Shown here: one piece after another, positions 9,384 through 17,365 of the stretch | Layout of the letters: every line of letters begins with the position of its first letter | Numbering within the stretch: position 1 is the stretch's first letter | Assembly (NCBI GenBank): GCA_011371455.1 | Contig: DRQN01000091.1 | Span: 1 to 32,788, forward strand | Reading direction: 5' to 3' | Length of the DNA: 32,788 nt | From: Gammaproteobacteria bacterium | GTDB taxonomy: Bacteria; Pseudomonadota; Gammaproteobacteria; SZUA-152 | Notes under the pieces: model-generated | Databases searched by the model: none | What the model saw: the letters and a program-made list of their open reading frames with translations, nothing else | What the model was told of the DNA's origin: nothing | Program-made: the position numbers and the translations under genes

Positions 9384-9464
9384 CTATTTGACTGCTAGAC
9401 TTCCCATGCATCAAAGAAGTGTCTGGGAAGTTAGGGTCAAGAATTTGATGAGGGAGGTTTAATC

Positions 9465-10319
<855 letters not shown>

Positions 10320-10340
10320 CTCTTCCATTCGTCCTTCCCC

Positions 10341-10367
10341 AAAAAGGCCGCTTTCGCGGCCTTTTTT
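10341..10367 (+). terminator. intrinsic terminator after rpoH
   Basis: AAAAAGGCCGC-TTTC-GCGGCCTTTTTT: 11-bp stem and U-tract, 22 nt after the stop. Confidence 0.9.
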
Positions 10368-10500
10368 GCGGCAGCCTGTCTCTACTCCAAAACAGTCTCC
10401 CGGGACAGTCGTGCGGGTTTTCCGGTAACATAACCAGCCTACGGTCTCCATTAACTTGAAAAAGGCAGCGCATGGAAGAAATGCGTCAGGGAAAAAAGAC

Positions 10501-11319
10501 ATGATTCGACATTGGCTGGCTGGCGCGGTGTTCTGCACCTTACCGTTCGCCCCCCTCTCGCAGGCGAGCCCGTCGTCCGGCAGTGATGACAGGCTGGTCC
10601 TGTGGCTGGGTGGTTCCGTCCTCGACTTCGGCTACAAGGAGTTCACCCCGGACGGGGATCTGTCCAACCGAGAAGACGGTATCCTGCCCGGTGCGCGCCT
10701 TGGCCTGGAATATTACTGGGACGACAAGCGTCTTACCCTCGACCTCACGCATCATGACGGCGTCGCCGATTACGACGGACAGACGCAGAGCGGTACGCCG
10801 CTGACCACCCTCACCGACGAGACCATCACCCACCTGAATCTTACCCTGGGCACCATGCCGGACACCATCGACGGCGCCAGCGCCTATTGGGGCCTGGGTT
10901 ACCGCCACTGGCGGCGAAATATACGTTCCAAGGGGACTGTGCAGGGGCTGCTGGAGACCTACATGTGGCCTTATGTGCTGCTGGGTCTGCAGGGCGGCGT
11001 CTGGCGTGGCGACCGCAGCCATCTGGTGCTGGACGGACGCCTCCTCTACCCCGTTTCGCCCAAGATGCGCATAGAGTCAGACAGTTTCGACACCATGACA
11101 CTGAATCAAAGGAGCACGCTCGGCCTGCGCCTTGCCTTGCCGTGGCATGCGCACTGGCAGCGGCTGCGCGTGGAAATCGAGCCTGCGCTGGAGATCTGGC
11201 GTCTTACCCGCAGTGCCGCGAAGGAAATCACCGTCAACGGCCGGGCCACGGGCTATATCATCTACGAGCCTTCCAGTACTACCCTGCAGCCGGGCATCAC
11301 GCTCTCCGTGGGCTTTTAG
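10501..11319 (+). CDS. predicted outer-membrane beta-barrel protein
   Basis: Signal peptide (MIRHWLAGAVFCTLPFAPLSQA), alternating amphipathic strands, terminal aromatic (TLSVGF). Confidence 0.7.
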   Translation: MIRHWLAGAVFCTLPFAPLSQASPSSGSDDRLVLWLGGSVLDFGYKEFTPDGDLSNREDGILPGARLGLEYYWDDKRLTLDLTHHDGVADYDGQTQSGTPLTTLTDETITHLNLTLGTMPDTIDGASAYWGLGYRHWRRNIRSKGTVQGLLETYMWPYVLLGLQGGVWRGDRSHLVLDGRLLYPVSPKMRIESDSFDTMTLNQRSTLGLRLALPWHAHWQRLRVEIEPALEIWRLTRSAAKEITVNGRATGYIIYEPSSTTLQPGITLSVGF

Positions 11320-11358
11320 GTGACGCTGAACCCCTGCCGCCTGGGTTTGCGGAAAGCA

Positions 11359-11383
11359 AATGGGCGGGATGAGCCCGCCCATT
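11359..11383. terminator. possible bidirectional terminator between convergent genes
   Basis: AATGGGCGGG-ATGAG-CCCGCCCATT, 10-bp perfect stem between convergent ORFs; weak U-tracts. Confidence 0.55.
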
Positions 11384-11401
11384 CGAAGCCGAAGAGCCGG
11401 T

Positions 11402-11857
11402 TTATTGGGTATAGAACTGCTGGCGAAACTTTACCGAGAAGGGCTTGCCGCCATCCTCGGGAGCGATCTTGATGTCGAAGTCCAGGGTTTCACCGGCGGT
11501 GACGTGGAACACGCTGATGTAATAGACCGCGTTGCCTTCATCGATCTCACGCACCTTGAAATCACGCAGCTGGCCGGTCAGGTTGCTGGCACTGGCCTTG
11601 ATCATGGCGCGTACCGGCTTGCCGAGGGGCGACACGTCATGGCTGTCCTTCATTATCGAAAGAGTGAACATGCCGCGGTTCTTGCTTCGCGTAATGTTGT
11701 AAGCCTTGGCCATGTTCGGCTGCAGCGTATCGGTATTGAAGGCGCTGAAGTGCACCGTGTATTCGCCCACCTTGACCGGCGGCGCGGCTTGCACGGTCAG
11801 ACTGAAAAAGGCGACCAGTGCCAGGGCCGTGAATCGATTGATGGTTTTGATTGTCAT
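11402..11857 (-). CDS. DUF4426-like periplasmic protein
   Basis: MTIKTINRFTALALVAFFSLTVQA signal peptide; KVGEYTVHFSAFNTDTLQPNMAKAYNITRSKNRGMFTLSI resembles the DUF4426 core as remembered. Confidence 0.7.
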   Translation of the reverse strand: MTIKTINRFTALALVAFFSLTVQAAPPVKVGEYTVHFSAFNTDTLQPNMAKAYNITRSKNRGMFTLSIMKDSHDVSPLGKPVRAMIKASASNLTGQLRDFKVREIDEGNAVYYISVFHVTAGETLDFDIKIAPEDGGKPFSVKFRQQFYTQ

Positions 11858-12076
11858 TATTTTCCCCTCCAGTTTGTCTCTGCATATACCACCTCGAATG
11901 GACACCTTCTGGAAATTGCACGGCCATGTCAAGGCATCGCCGGCGGCCCTCCAGGCAGGCGCCATACCTTCAATCCGGCAAGCCGAATCGAGTCAGGCGG
12001 TGATTTCTTCACTTTTTGCCCGTTTGTCGGGCGCTGCCTATAATGGTTATAACGTCCTGAAGGGCCAATATTTTTA

Positions 12077-12238
12077 CCTGAATCCGTGGGTTCAGGGCGG
12101 ATGAAGTACGCAACTGCTTGATGCGTATCGCGTAATGAAAAATCGAGGGAATAGCGGGGACTATTGCCGAGATTTCTCATAATAGCGAGACGGATCAATG
12201 AGTCGTGTCATTCGCCGTCATGAATCCACGGATTCAGG
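12077..12238 (-). mobile_element. MITE-like palindromic element, copy 2 (inverted relative to copy 1)
   Basis: Termini CCTGAATCCGTGGGTTCA...TGAATCCACGGATTCAGG; flanked by direct repeat TTTTA on both sides (ATATTTTTA|CCTGAA ... TTCAGG|TTTTAGCC). Confidence 0.85.
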
Positions 12239-12316
12239 TTTTAGCCAAAGTCCTAGTTTATTTTCGGCATATTTTGTAGACTTGCGCGGCTACGCAATCC
12301 CCTTAGGAGCTACACG

Positions 12317-12577
12317 ATGGCACGAGTCACCATTGAAGACTGTCTGGACAACGTCGACAACCGTTTCGAGCTGGTGCTGCTGGCCAGCAAGCGCGCCCGT
12401 CAACTGGCCGCCGGCAAGGAGCCGCTGGTCGACTGGGAAAACGACAAGCCCACCGTCGTTGCCCTGCGTGAGATCAGCGAAGGCCTGATTACCAACAAGA
12501 TTCTCGACGAAGTGGCCGCGCAGGAACATGCGCAGGAATCCGTCGTAAGCGAAGAAGAGGTGCAGGAGTCCCTGTAA
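12317..12577 (+). CDS. rpoZ: RNA polymerase omega subunit
   Basis: [53 protein letters not shown]. Confidence 0.98.
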   Translation: MARVTIEDCLDNVDNRFELVLLASKRARQLAAGKEPLVDWENDKPTVVALREISEGLITNKILDEVAAQEHAQESVVSEEEVQESL

Positions 12578-12608
12578 CCCTCAGTAAACTGCCTGTCCCG
12601 GGGGCCCG

Positions 12609-14786
12609 GTGTTTCTGATTCACGACCTGTGCAAGCTTCTCGAAGCTTATCTCGAGACCGACCAGGTCAAGGAAGTCTACCGGGCCTATCTTTTTGGCGC
12701 CGAGGCCCACGATGGCCAGATGCGCATGTCTGGCGAACCCTACATCCATCACCCGCTCGCGGTGGCCAGAATCCTGGCCGAGATGCGCATGGATACCAGC
12801 ACACTCGTTGCCGCCATTCTGCACGATGTCATCGAAGACACCGGCATCAGTAAGGACGAGATCGCCCATGAATTCGGCGAAGAGGTCGCCGAGTTGGTCG
12901 ATGGTGTCACCAAGCTGACCCAGGTCAAGTTCGGCAGCAAGGCCGAGGCGCAGGCGGAGAACTTCCGCAAGATGATCCTCGCCATGGTGAAGGACATCCG
13001 CGTGATCCTCATCAAGCTTGCCGACCGCCTGCACAACATGCGCACCCTGGGCGTGATGCGCGCCGACAAACAGCGCCGCATCGGTCGCGAGACTCTCGAC
13101 ATTTACGCCCCCGTGGCCAAGCGCCTGGGCATGCAGACCATCAGCCTGGAACTGGAAGACCTCGGTTTCCGCGCCCAGTACCCGATGCGCTACCAGGTGC
13201 TGGAGACGGCGCTGAAAAAAATGCGTGGCAACCGCAAGGAAGTGGTGGAGAAGATCCGCCTGTCGCTGGAGGAGCGCCTGCGCCAGGAGGGCATCGAGGC
13301 ACGCGTCGAGGGGCGCGAGAAACACCTCTACAGCATCTTCGACAAGATGCGCAACAAGGGCCTCAGCTTCGACGAGGTCACCGATGTCTACGGCTTCCGC
13401 ATCATCGTCGACAAGGTGGATACCTGCTACCGCGCTTTGGGCATGGTGCACAACATCTACAAGCCGGTGCCCGGCCGTTTCAAGGACTACATCGCCATCC
13501 CCAAGGCCAATGGCTACCAGTCCCTGCACACCGTGCTGTTCGGCCCCTATGGCGGTCCCATCGAGGTGCAGATCCGCACCAGGGACATGGAGCGCGTGGC
13601 GCAGGCCGGCATCGCCGCCCACTGGCTGTACAAGACCGGCTCGGCCACCCCCAGCCACGCCACCGAATGGCTCAAGGGTCTGCTGGAGATGCAGAAATAC
13701 GCCGGCAATTCGCAGGAGTTTCTGGAAAACGTCAAGATCGACCTGTTTCCCGATGAGGTCTACGTGTTCACTCCCGACGGCGATATCCTCAACATCCTGC
13801 GCGGCGCCACCGTGGTCGACCTGGCTTATGCCATTCACACCGACCTGGGTAACACCTGCGTGGCCGCCAAGATCGACCGCCACCTTGCGCCCCTGCGCAG
13901 CACCCTCAGCAACGGTCAGACCGTAGAGATCATTACCGCCCCTGGCGCTCGCCCCAATCCCGTGTGGCTGGACTTCGTCGTTACCGGCAAGGCGCGCTCC
14001 AACATCCGCCACTACCTCAAGCAACTAAAGCGCGAAGAGGCCCTGGAGCTGGGCAAGCGCATGCTGGGCAAGGCCCTGGCGGCGCAGTCCCTGACGCTGC
14101 AGGAGGTGCCCAAGGAGGCGCTGGAGGCGCTGCTCAGGCAGCTGAAGCTCGACGCCCTGGACGACCTGCTGGAAGACATCAGCCTGGGCAAGCGCGTCGC
14201 CGCCCTGGTAGCCCGTCAGCTGGCCGACATCATCGAACAGCGCGAGGCCGCCGTCACCGGGCCGAAGAAAAAAAGAAAGAAAGGCGTGCTCAGCCGCTAC
14301 ACGCCCAGCTGGCTGAAAGGCGGGCAGGGAAACCGCGCCAGCGCGCCCCCGCTGGCCATTCGCGGCACCGAGGGCTCCGTGGTGACCTATGCCAAGTGTT
14401 GCCGGCCCATCCCCGGCGACTCCATTCTCGGCTTCGTCAGCACCGGCCGGGGCATCGTTATCCACACCCGCAGCTGCAAGAACGTGCGTGAATTCCGCAA
14501 CAACCCGGAGCGCTGGATCGACGTGCAGTGGGAGCCAGACATCAAGAACAGTTTCCCGGTGGACATCCGCGTCGACACCGCCAATCAGCGCGGCGTGCTG
14601 GCCACGGTGGCCTCGGTGATCGCCGAAGAGGGTTCCAACATCGAAAACGTTTCCATCGACGAGCGCGACGGCCTGTACTCATCCATGATCTTTACCATCA
14701 GCGTGCGCGACCGTGTGCATCTGGCACAGATCATCCGCCGTGTGCGCGCCATCGACAGCGTCGCGCGCATCGCACGCTCAAAATAA
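12609..14786 (+). CDS. spoT: bifunctional (p)ppGpp synthetase/hydrolase
   Basis: HD motif HHPLAVARILAEMRMDTSTLVAAILHDVIEDT, synthetase VYGFRIIVDKVDTCYRALG, TGS and C-terminal ACT domains; downstream of rpoZ. Confidence 0.97.
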   Translation: MFLIHDLCKLLEAYLETDQVKEVYRAYLFGAEAHDGQMRMSGEPYIHHPLAVARILAEMRMDTSTLVAAILHDVIEDTGISKDEIAHEFGEEVAELVDGVTKLTQVKFGSKAEAQAENFRKMILAMVKDIRVILIKLADRLHNMRTLGVMRADKQRRIGRETLDIYAPVAKRLGMQTISLELEDLGFRAQYPMRYQVLETALKKMRGNRKEVVEKIRLSLEERLRQEGIEARVEGREKHLYSIFDKMRNKGLSFDEVTDVYGFRIIVDKVDTCYRALGMVHNIYKPVPGRFKDYIAIPKANGYQSLHTVLFGPYGGPIEVQIRTRDMERVAQAGIAAHWLYKTGSATPSHATEWLKGLLEMQKYAGNSQEFLENVKIDLFPDEVYVFTPDGDILNILRGATVVDLAYAIHTDLGNTCVAAKIDRHLAPLRSTLSNGQTVEIITAPGARPNPVWLDFVVTGKARSNIRHYLKQLKREEALELGKRMLGKALAAQSLTLQEVPKEALEALLRQLKLDALDDLLEDISLGKRVAALVARQLADIIEQREAAVTGPKKKRKKGVLSRYTPSWLKGGQGNRASAPPLAIRGTEGSVVTYAKCCRPIPGDSILGFVSTGRGIVIHTRSCKNVREFRNNPERWIDVQWEPDIKNSFPVDIRVDTANQRGVLATVASVIAEEGSNIENVSIDERDGLYSSMIFTISVRDRVHLAQIIRRVRAIDSVARIARSK

Positions 14787-14847
14787 TCGATTGGAAAACA
14801 ACGCAGACAGACTGCTGCACAAAAACAGATAAAAAGGGGAGACCGTC

Positions 14848-15237
14848 ATGGCCAAACGAGAAATCATCCAGACAGACAAGGCGCCCGCCGCCATCGGCAC
14901 CTATTCGCAGGCCGTCAAGAGCGGCGACACAGTGTACCTGTCGGGGCAGATTCCGCTGCAGCCTGAAACCATGGAACTGGTGGAAGGCGGCATGGAAGCG
15001 CAGATCCGGCGCGTGTTCGACAACCTGCAGGCGGTGGCGGAGGCCGCCGGCGGCAGCCTGGCCGACATCGCCAAGCTCAACATCTACCTCATCGACCTGT
15101 CACATTTCGTTCTGGTCAACGAGATCATGGCCAGCTATTTCCAGCAGCCCTATCCGGCGCGCGCCGCAGTGGGTGTCGCCGCCCTGCCCAAGGGCGCCCA
15201 GGTGGAGATGGACGCCATCATGGAACTGGGCGGCTGA
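14848..15237 (+). CDS. ridA: RidA family reactive intermediate deaminase
   Basis: [42 protein letters not shown]. Confidence 0.93.
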   Translation: MAKREIIQTDKAPAAIGTYSQAVKSGDTVYLSGQIPLQPETMELVEGGMEAQIRRVFDNLQAVAEAAGGSLADIAKLNIYLIDLSHFVLVNEIMASYFQQPYPARAAVGVAALPKGAQVEMDAIMELGG

Positions 15238-15265
15238 CGATCCCGGCAAAAACGAACAATGATAA

Positions 15266-15664
15266 TTAGTTGTTCTTGGCGCCCTGGTTGATCCACTTGG
15301 CGATGGTGTCCGTCTCCTCTTTGCTGAGCGGCGGACGATCGCCGTGCGGCATGTTGATGGACGGATCGGCGCGGCCCTCGATCAAAATGGAGATAGTGCT
15401 GGAGGTGCTGTCACCGGGGCGCACGATGGTGCCGAACTTGGTGCCCTTCATGACGCCTTCGTAACTGCTCAAGTCCAGGCCACTGGCCACTTCACCCGCG
15501 CCGCCCGGCAGGTGGCACTCACTGCAGTGTTTCTGCAATATCGGCATCACATCCTTGTTGAAGCTCACCGGCAGTTCCTCCGGCTCCTTGCTGCAGCCTG
15601 CCAGCAATACCACACTCGACACTGCCAGCGCATGGATTAACGCAGCTTTGCGTACCTTGATCAT
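15266..15664 (-). CDS. c-type cytochrome lipoprotein
   Basis: Signal peptide with lipobox LLAGC; single CxxCH (CSECH); SFNKDVMPILQKHCSECH...INMPHGDRPPLSKEETDTIAKWINQGA, typical of c-type heme domains. Confidence 0.85.
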   Translation of the reverse strand: MIKVRKAALIHALAVSSVVLLAGCSKEPEELPVSFNKDVMPILQKHCSECHLPGGAGEVASGLDLSSYEGVMKGTKFGTIVRPGDSTSSTISILIEGRADPSINMPHGDRPPLSKEETDTIAKWINQGAKNN

Positions 15665-15729
15665 TTCATTCTCCAGTTTTTACGAAAAATTACAGCCCGG
15701 TGATGATGCCCGAGACTGACAAATTCATG

Positions 15730-15741
15730 TATGTGCACATA
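15730..15741. promoter_or_regulatory. perfect 12-bp palindrome TATGTGCACATA in divergent cytochrome intergenic region
   Basis: Self-complementary sequence between divergently transcribed cytochrome genes. Confidence 0.35.
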
Positions 15742-15868
15742 GTAAAATTCTTTTCTGCGCAGGTGAAATATTTCATGCGATATAAATGTATTAGGTTATA
15801 CTCATATGCCGGCGATTCATCAAGCGTATCATGGGTGAATGACGAGACACGAAGCCTCTTAAAGCCGA

Positions 15869-15885
15869 TCAGGAATATATCCTGA
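15869..15885. promoter_or_regulatory. 17-bp inverted repeat TCAGGA-ATATA-TCCTGA
   Basis: Perfect 6-bp arms about 115 nt upstream of the membrane cytochrome start. Confidence 0.35.
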
Positions 15886-15957
15886 CAGGGATACTATTCT
15901 ATGAAGCACACCGCCCGGCTTTGCCCAGAAAGGCATGAGCGGCGCCACAAAAATTAT

Positions 15958-15977
15958 CCTGAACCCACGGATTCAGG
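15958..15977. repeat. solo 20-bp terminus of the MITE-like element
   Basis: CCTGAACCCACGGATTCAGG identical to the last 20 bp of copy 1; flanked by ATTAT on both sides. Confidence 0.7.
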
Positions 15978-16000
15978 ATTATCTCCTGGAGACGGCGGAC

Positions 16001-16765
16001 ATGACCATCAAAGAGCACACCAGACACTTCAAGGCATTACCCCTCGGCATGCGGGTGCTGTTCAGTGGCACCTTGATCGTCCTTGGCACGGGCTACCTGT
16101 TTGCCATGATCTACGTCTTTGAATCTCATGCCGGGCGTGACGGCAAGCCTGGCTTGTCCGTCAACGATCTCATCATTGCCTACAGCGGCAGCAAGACGGA
16201 CACCAAGCTCGAGTCGGCCCTCCATGGCCCCATGGCCAACATGCTGCCTGCCGAGGAAAAAAACAAGATCATTGCCTGGGTGCGCCGTGGCGCCGCAGAG
16301 GCCGATTTCAAATCCTCTGGCGTCGAGGGCATTATCGAGCGCCGTTGCCTGATCTGCCACAATGGCTCCAATCCGCATGTCCCCAACCTCACCGACTATG
16401 AAGACATTACCAAAGTGGCGCAGGCCGATACCGGCATGGACATCTTCACCCTGGTTCGGGTATCGCATATTCACCTGTTTGGCATCACCTTCATCTTTTT
16501 CATCGTTGGCTTGATCTTTATCCACGCTTACATCCGCCCCCAGTGGCTCAAGTGCATCACACTGGCCACCCCCTTCGTTGCCATTCTGGCGGATATTGGT
16601 TCCTGGTACCTTACCAAGGTCTATCAGCCCTTTGCCTGGGTAGTAATGATCAGCGGCGCCCTGATGGGCCTGGCCTTCGCCTTCATGTGGATCACCTCCA
16701 TGCACCAGATGTGGTTCTACCGCATGCCGCCGGAGCTGATCGAGAACGACGGCCGCGTTTCCTGA
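16001..16765 (+). CDS. membrane-anchored protein with c-type heme motif (about four TM helices)
   Basis: RRCLICHNG (CxxCH) in an extramembrane segment after TM1; His-rich TM2 VSHIHLFGITFIFFIVGLIFIHAYI and two more TM segments; ATG at 16001 chosen over 15935, which lies before the repeat. Confidence 0.8.
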   Translation: MTIKEHTRHFKALPLGMRVLFSGTLIVLGTGYLFAMIYVFESHAGRDGKPGLSVNDLIIAYSGSKTDTKLESALHGPMANMLPAEEKNKIIAWVRRGAAEADFKSSGVEGIIERRCLICHNGSNPHVPNLTDYEDITKVAQADTGMDIFTLVRVSHIHLFGITFIFFIVGLIFIHAYIRPQWLKCITLATPFVAILADIGSWYLTKVYQPFAWVVMISGALMGLAFAFMWITSMHQMWFYRMPPELIENDGRVS

Positions 16766-16772
16766 TTCCGTG

Positions 16773-16810
16773 CCCCCTGGCGCGGAAATTACGCGGCAAG
16801 GGGGGATTTT
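16773..16810 (+). terminator. terminator-like hairpin after membrane cytochrome gene
   Basis: CCCCCT..CGCG-GAAATTA-CGCG..AGGGGG followed by GATTTT. Confidence 0.5.
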
Positions 16811-16862
16811 CAGCTGCCAGACATCTTTCCCCCGCTAGACTCGAAGATTTTGAACCGCTAAC

Positions 16863-16931
16863 AATCCGTCTGCTCGGCCCGGCGACGCCCGGACCGTAGC
16901 GGCGAAATCCTTTCGTCCGAGGCAACGGATT
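16863..16931 (+). ncRNA. candidate structured leader RNA upstream of cytochrome c gene
   Basis: Long bulged stem AATCCGT-c-TGC-TCGG (16863-16877) / CCGA-g-GCA-ACGGATT (16917-16931) enclosing a possible CCGG/CCGG hairpin (16879-16892) and CGAAA-TCC-TTTCG (16903-16915); ends 28 nt before the ATG. Confidence 0.45.
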
Positions 16932-16959
16932 CACGAATTTGGCTGGAGGGGCTCATTTG

Positions 16960-17277
16960 ATGAAGATACCAATGGCAATGACCATCGCCATGCTGGCCGG
17001 TGGTTTCGGCACGGCCGCCCAGGCGGCCGGCAACATCCAGGCGGGCAAGGCCAAAAGCGCCGCCTGCACCGCCTGTCACGGCAAACAGGGCATCAGCAGC
17101 AATCCCGACTACCCCAATATCGCCGGGCAGACCGCGCCCTACCTGGCCAAGTCCCTGCGTGAATTCCGCTCCGGCCTGCGCAAGGACCCCAGTACCGACA
17201 TGAACCGCATCGCCGCGGGTCTCAGTGATGCCGATATCGCCGATCTTTCCGCCTATTACGCCAGCCTGCGGCGCTGA
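16960..17277 (+). CDS. small periplasmic cytochrome c (c553-like)
   Basis: Signal peptide; KSAACTACHGKQGISSNPDYPNIAGQTAPYLAKSLREFRSGLR; MNRIAAGLSDADIADLSAYYASL. Confidence 0.93.
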   Translation: MKIPMAMTIAMLAGGFGTAAQAAGNIQAGKAKSAACTACHGKQGISSNPDYPNIAGQTAPYLAKSLREFRSGLRKDPSTDMNRIAAGLSDADIADLSAYYASLRR

Positions 17278-17365
17278 TTCCGGTAGCCGTCACGCCGGCC
17301 GGCATTGTGTCCGGGCGTGCAGCCTGTAAAATTGCCGCACACCCATTGCCAATCCCGAACCGCGC

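Noticed and set aside
15700-15885. 61-aa ORF in the divergent cytochrome spacer
   Set aside because: No convincing ribosome-binding site or recognisable motif; it overlaps probable promoter and operator sequence.
15935-16000. Upstream start extension of the membrane cytochrome (MSGATKIILNPRIQDYLLETAD)
   Set aside because: The extension translates the solo repeat (NPRIQD); ATG at 16001 is preceded by a purine-rich GGAGACGG and begins a more plausible N-terminus.
16863-16931. Match to a known riboswitch class (c-di-GMP, SAH, cobalamin, TPP, FMN, glycine)
   Set aside because: I compared the conserved core sequences I remember and none fit; hence listed only as an unassigned candidate structure.
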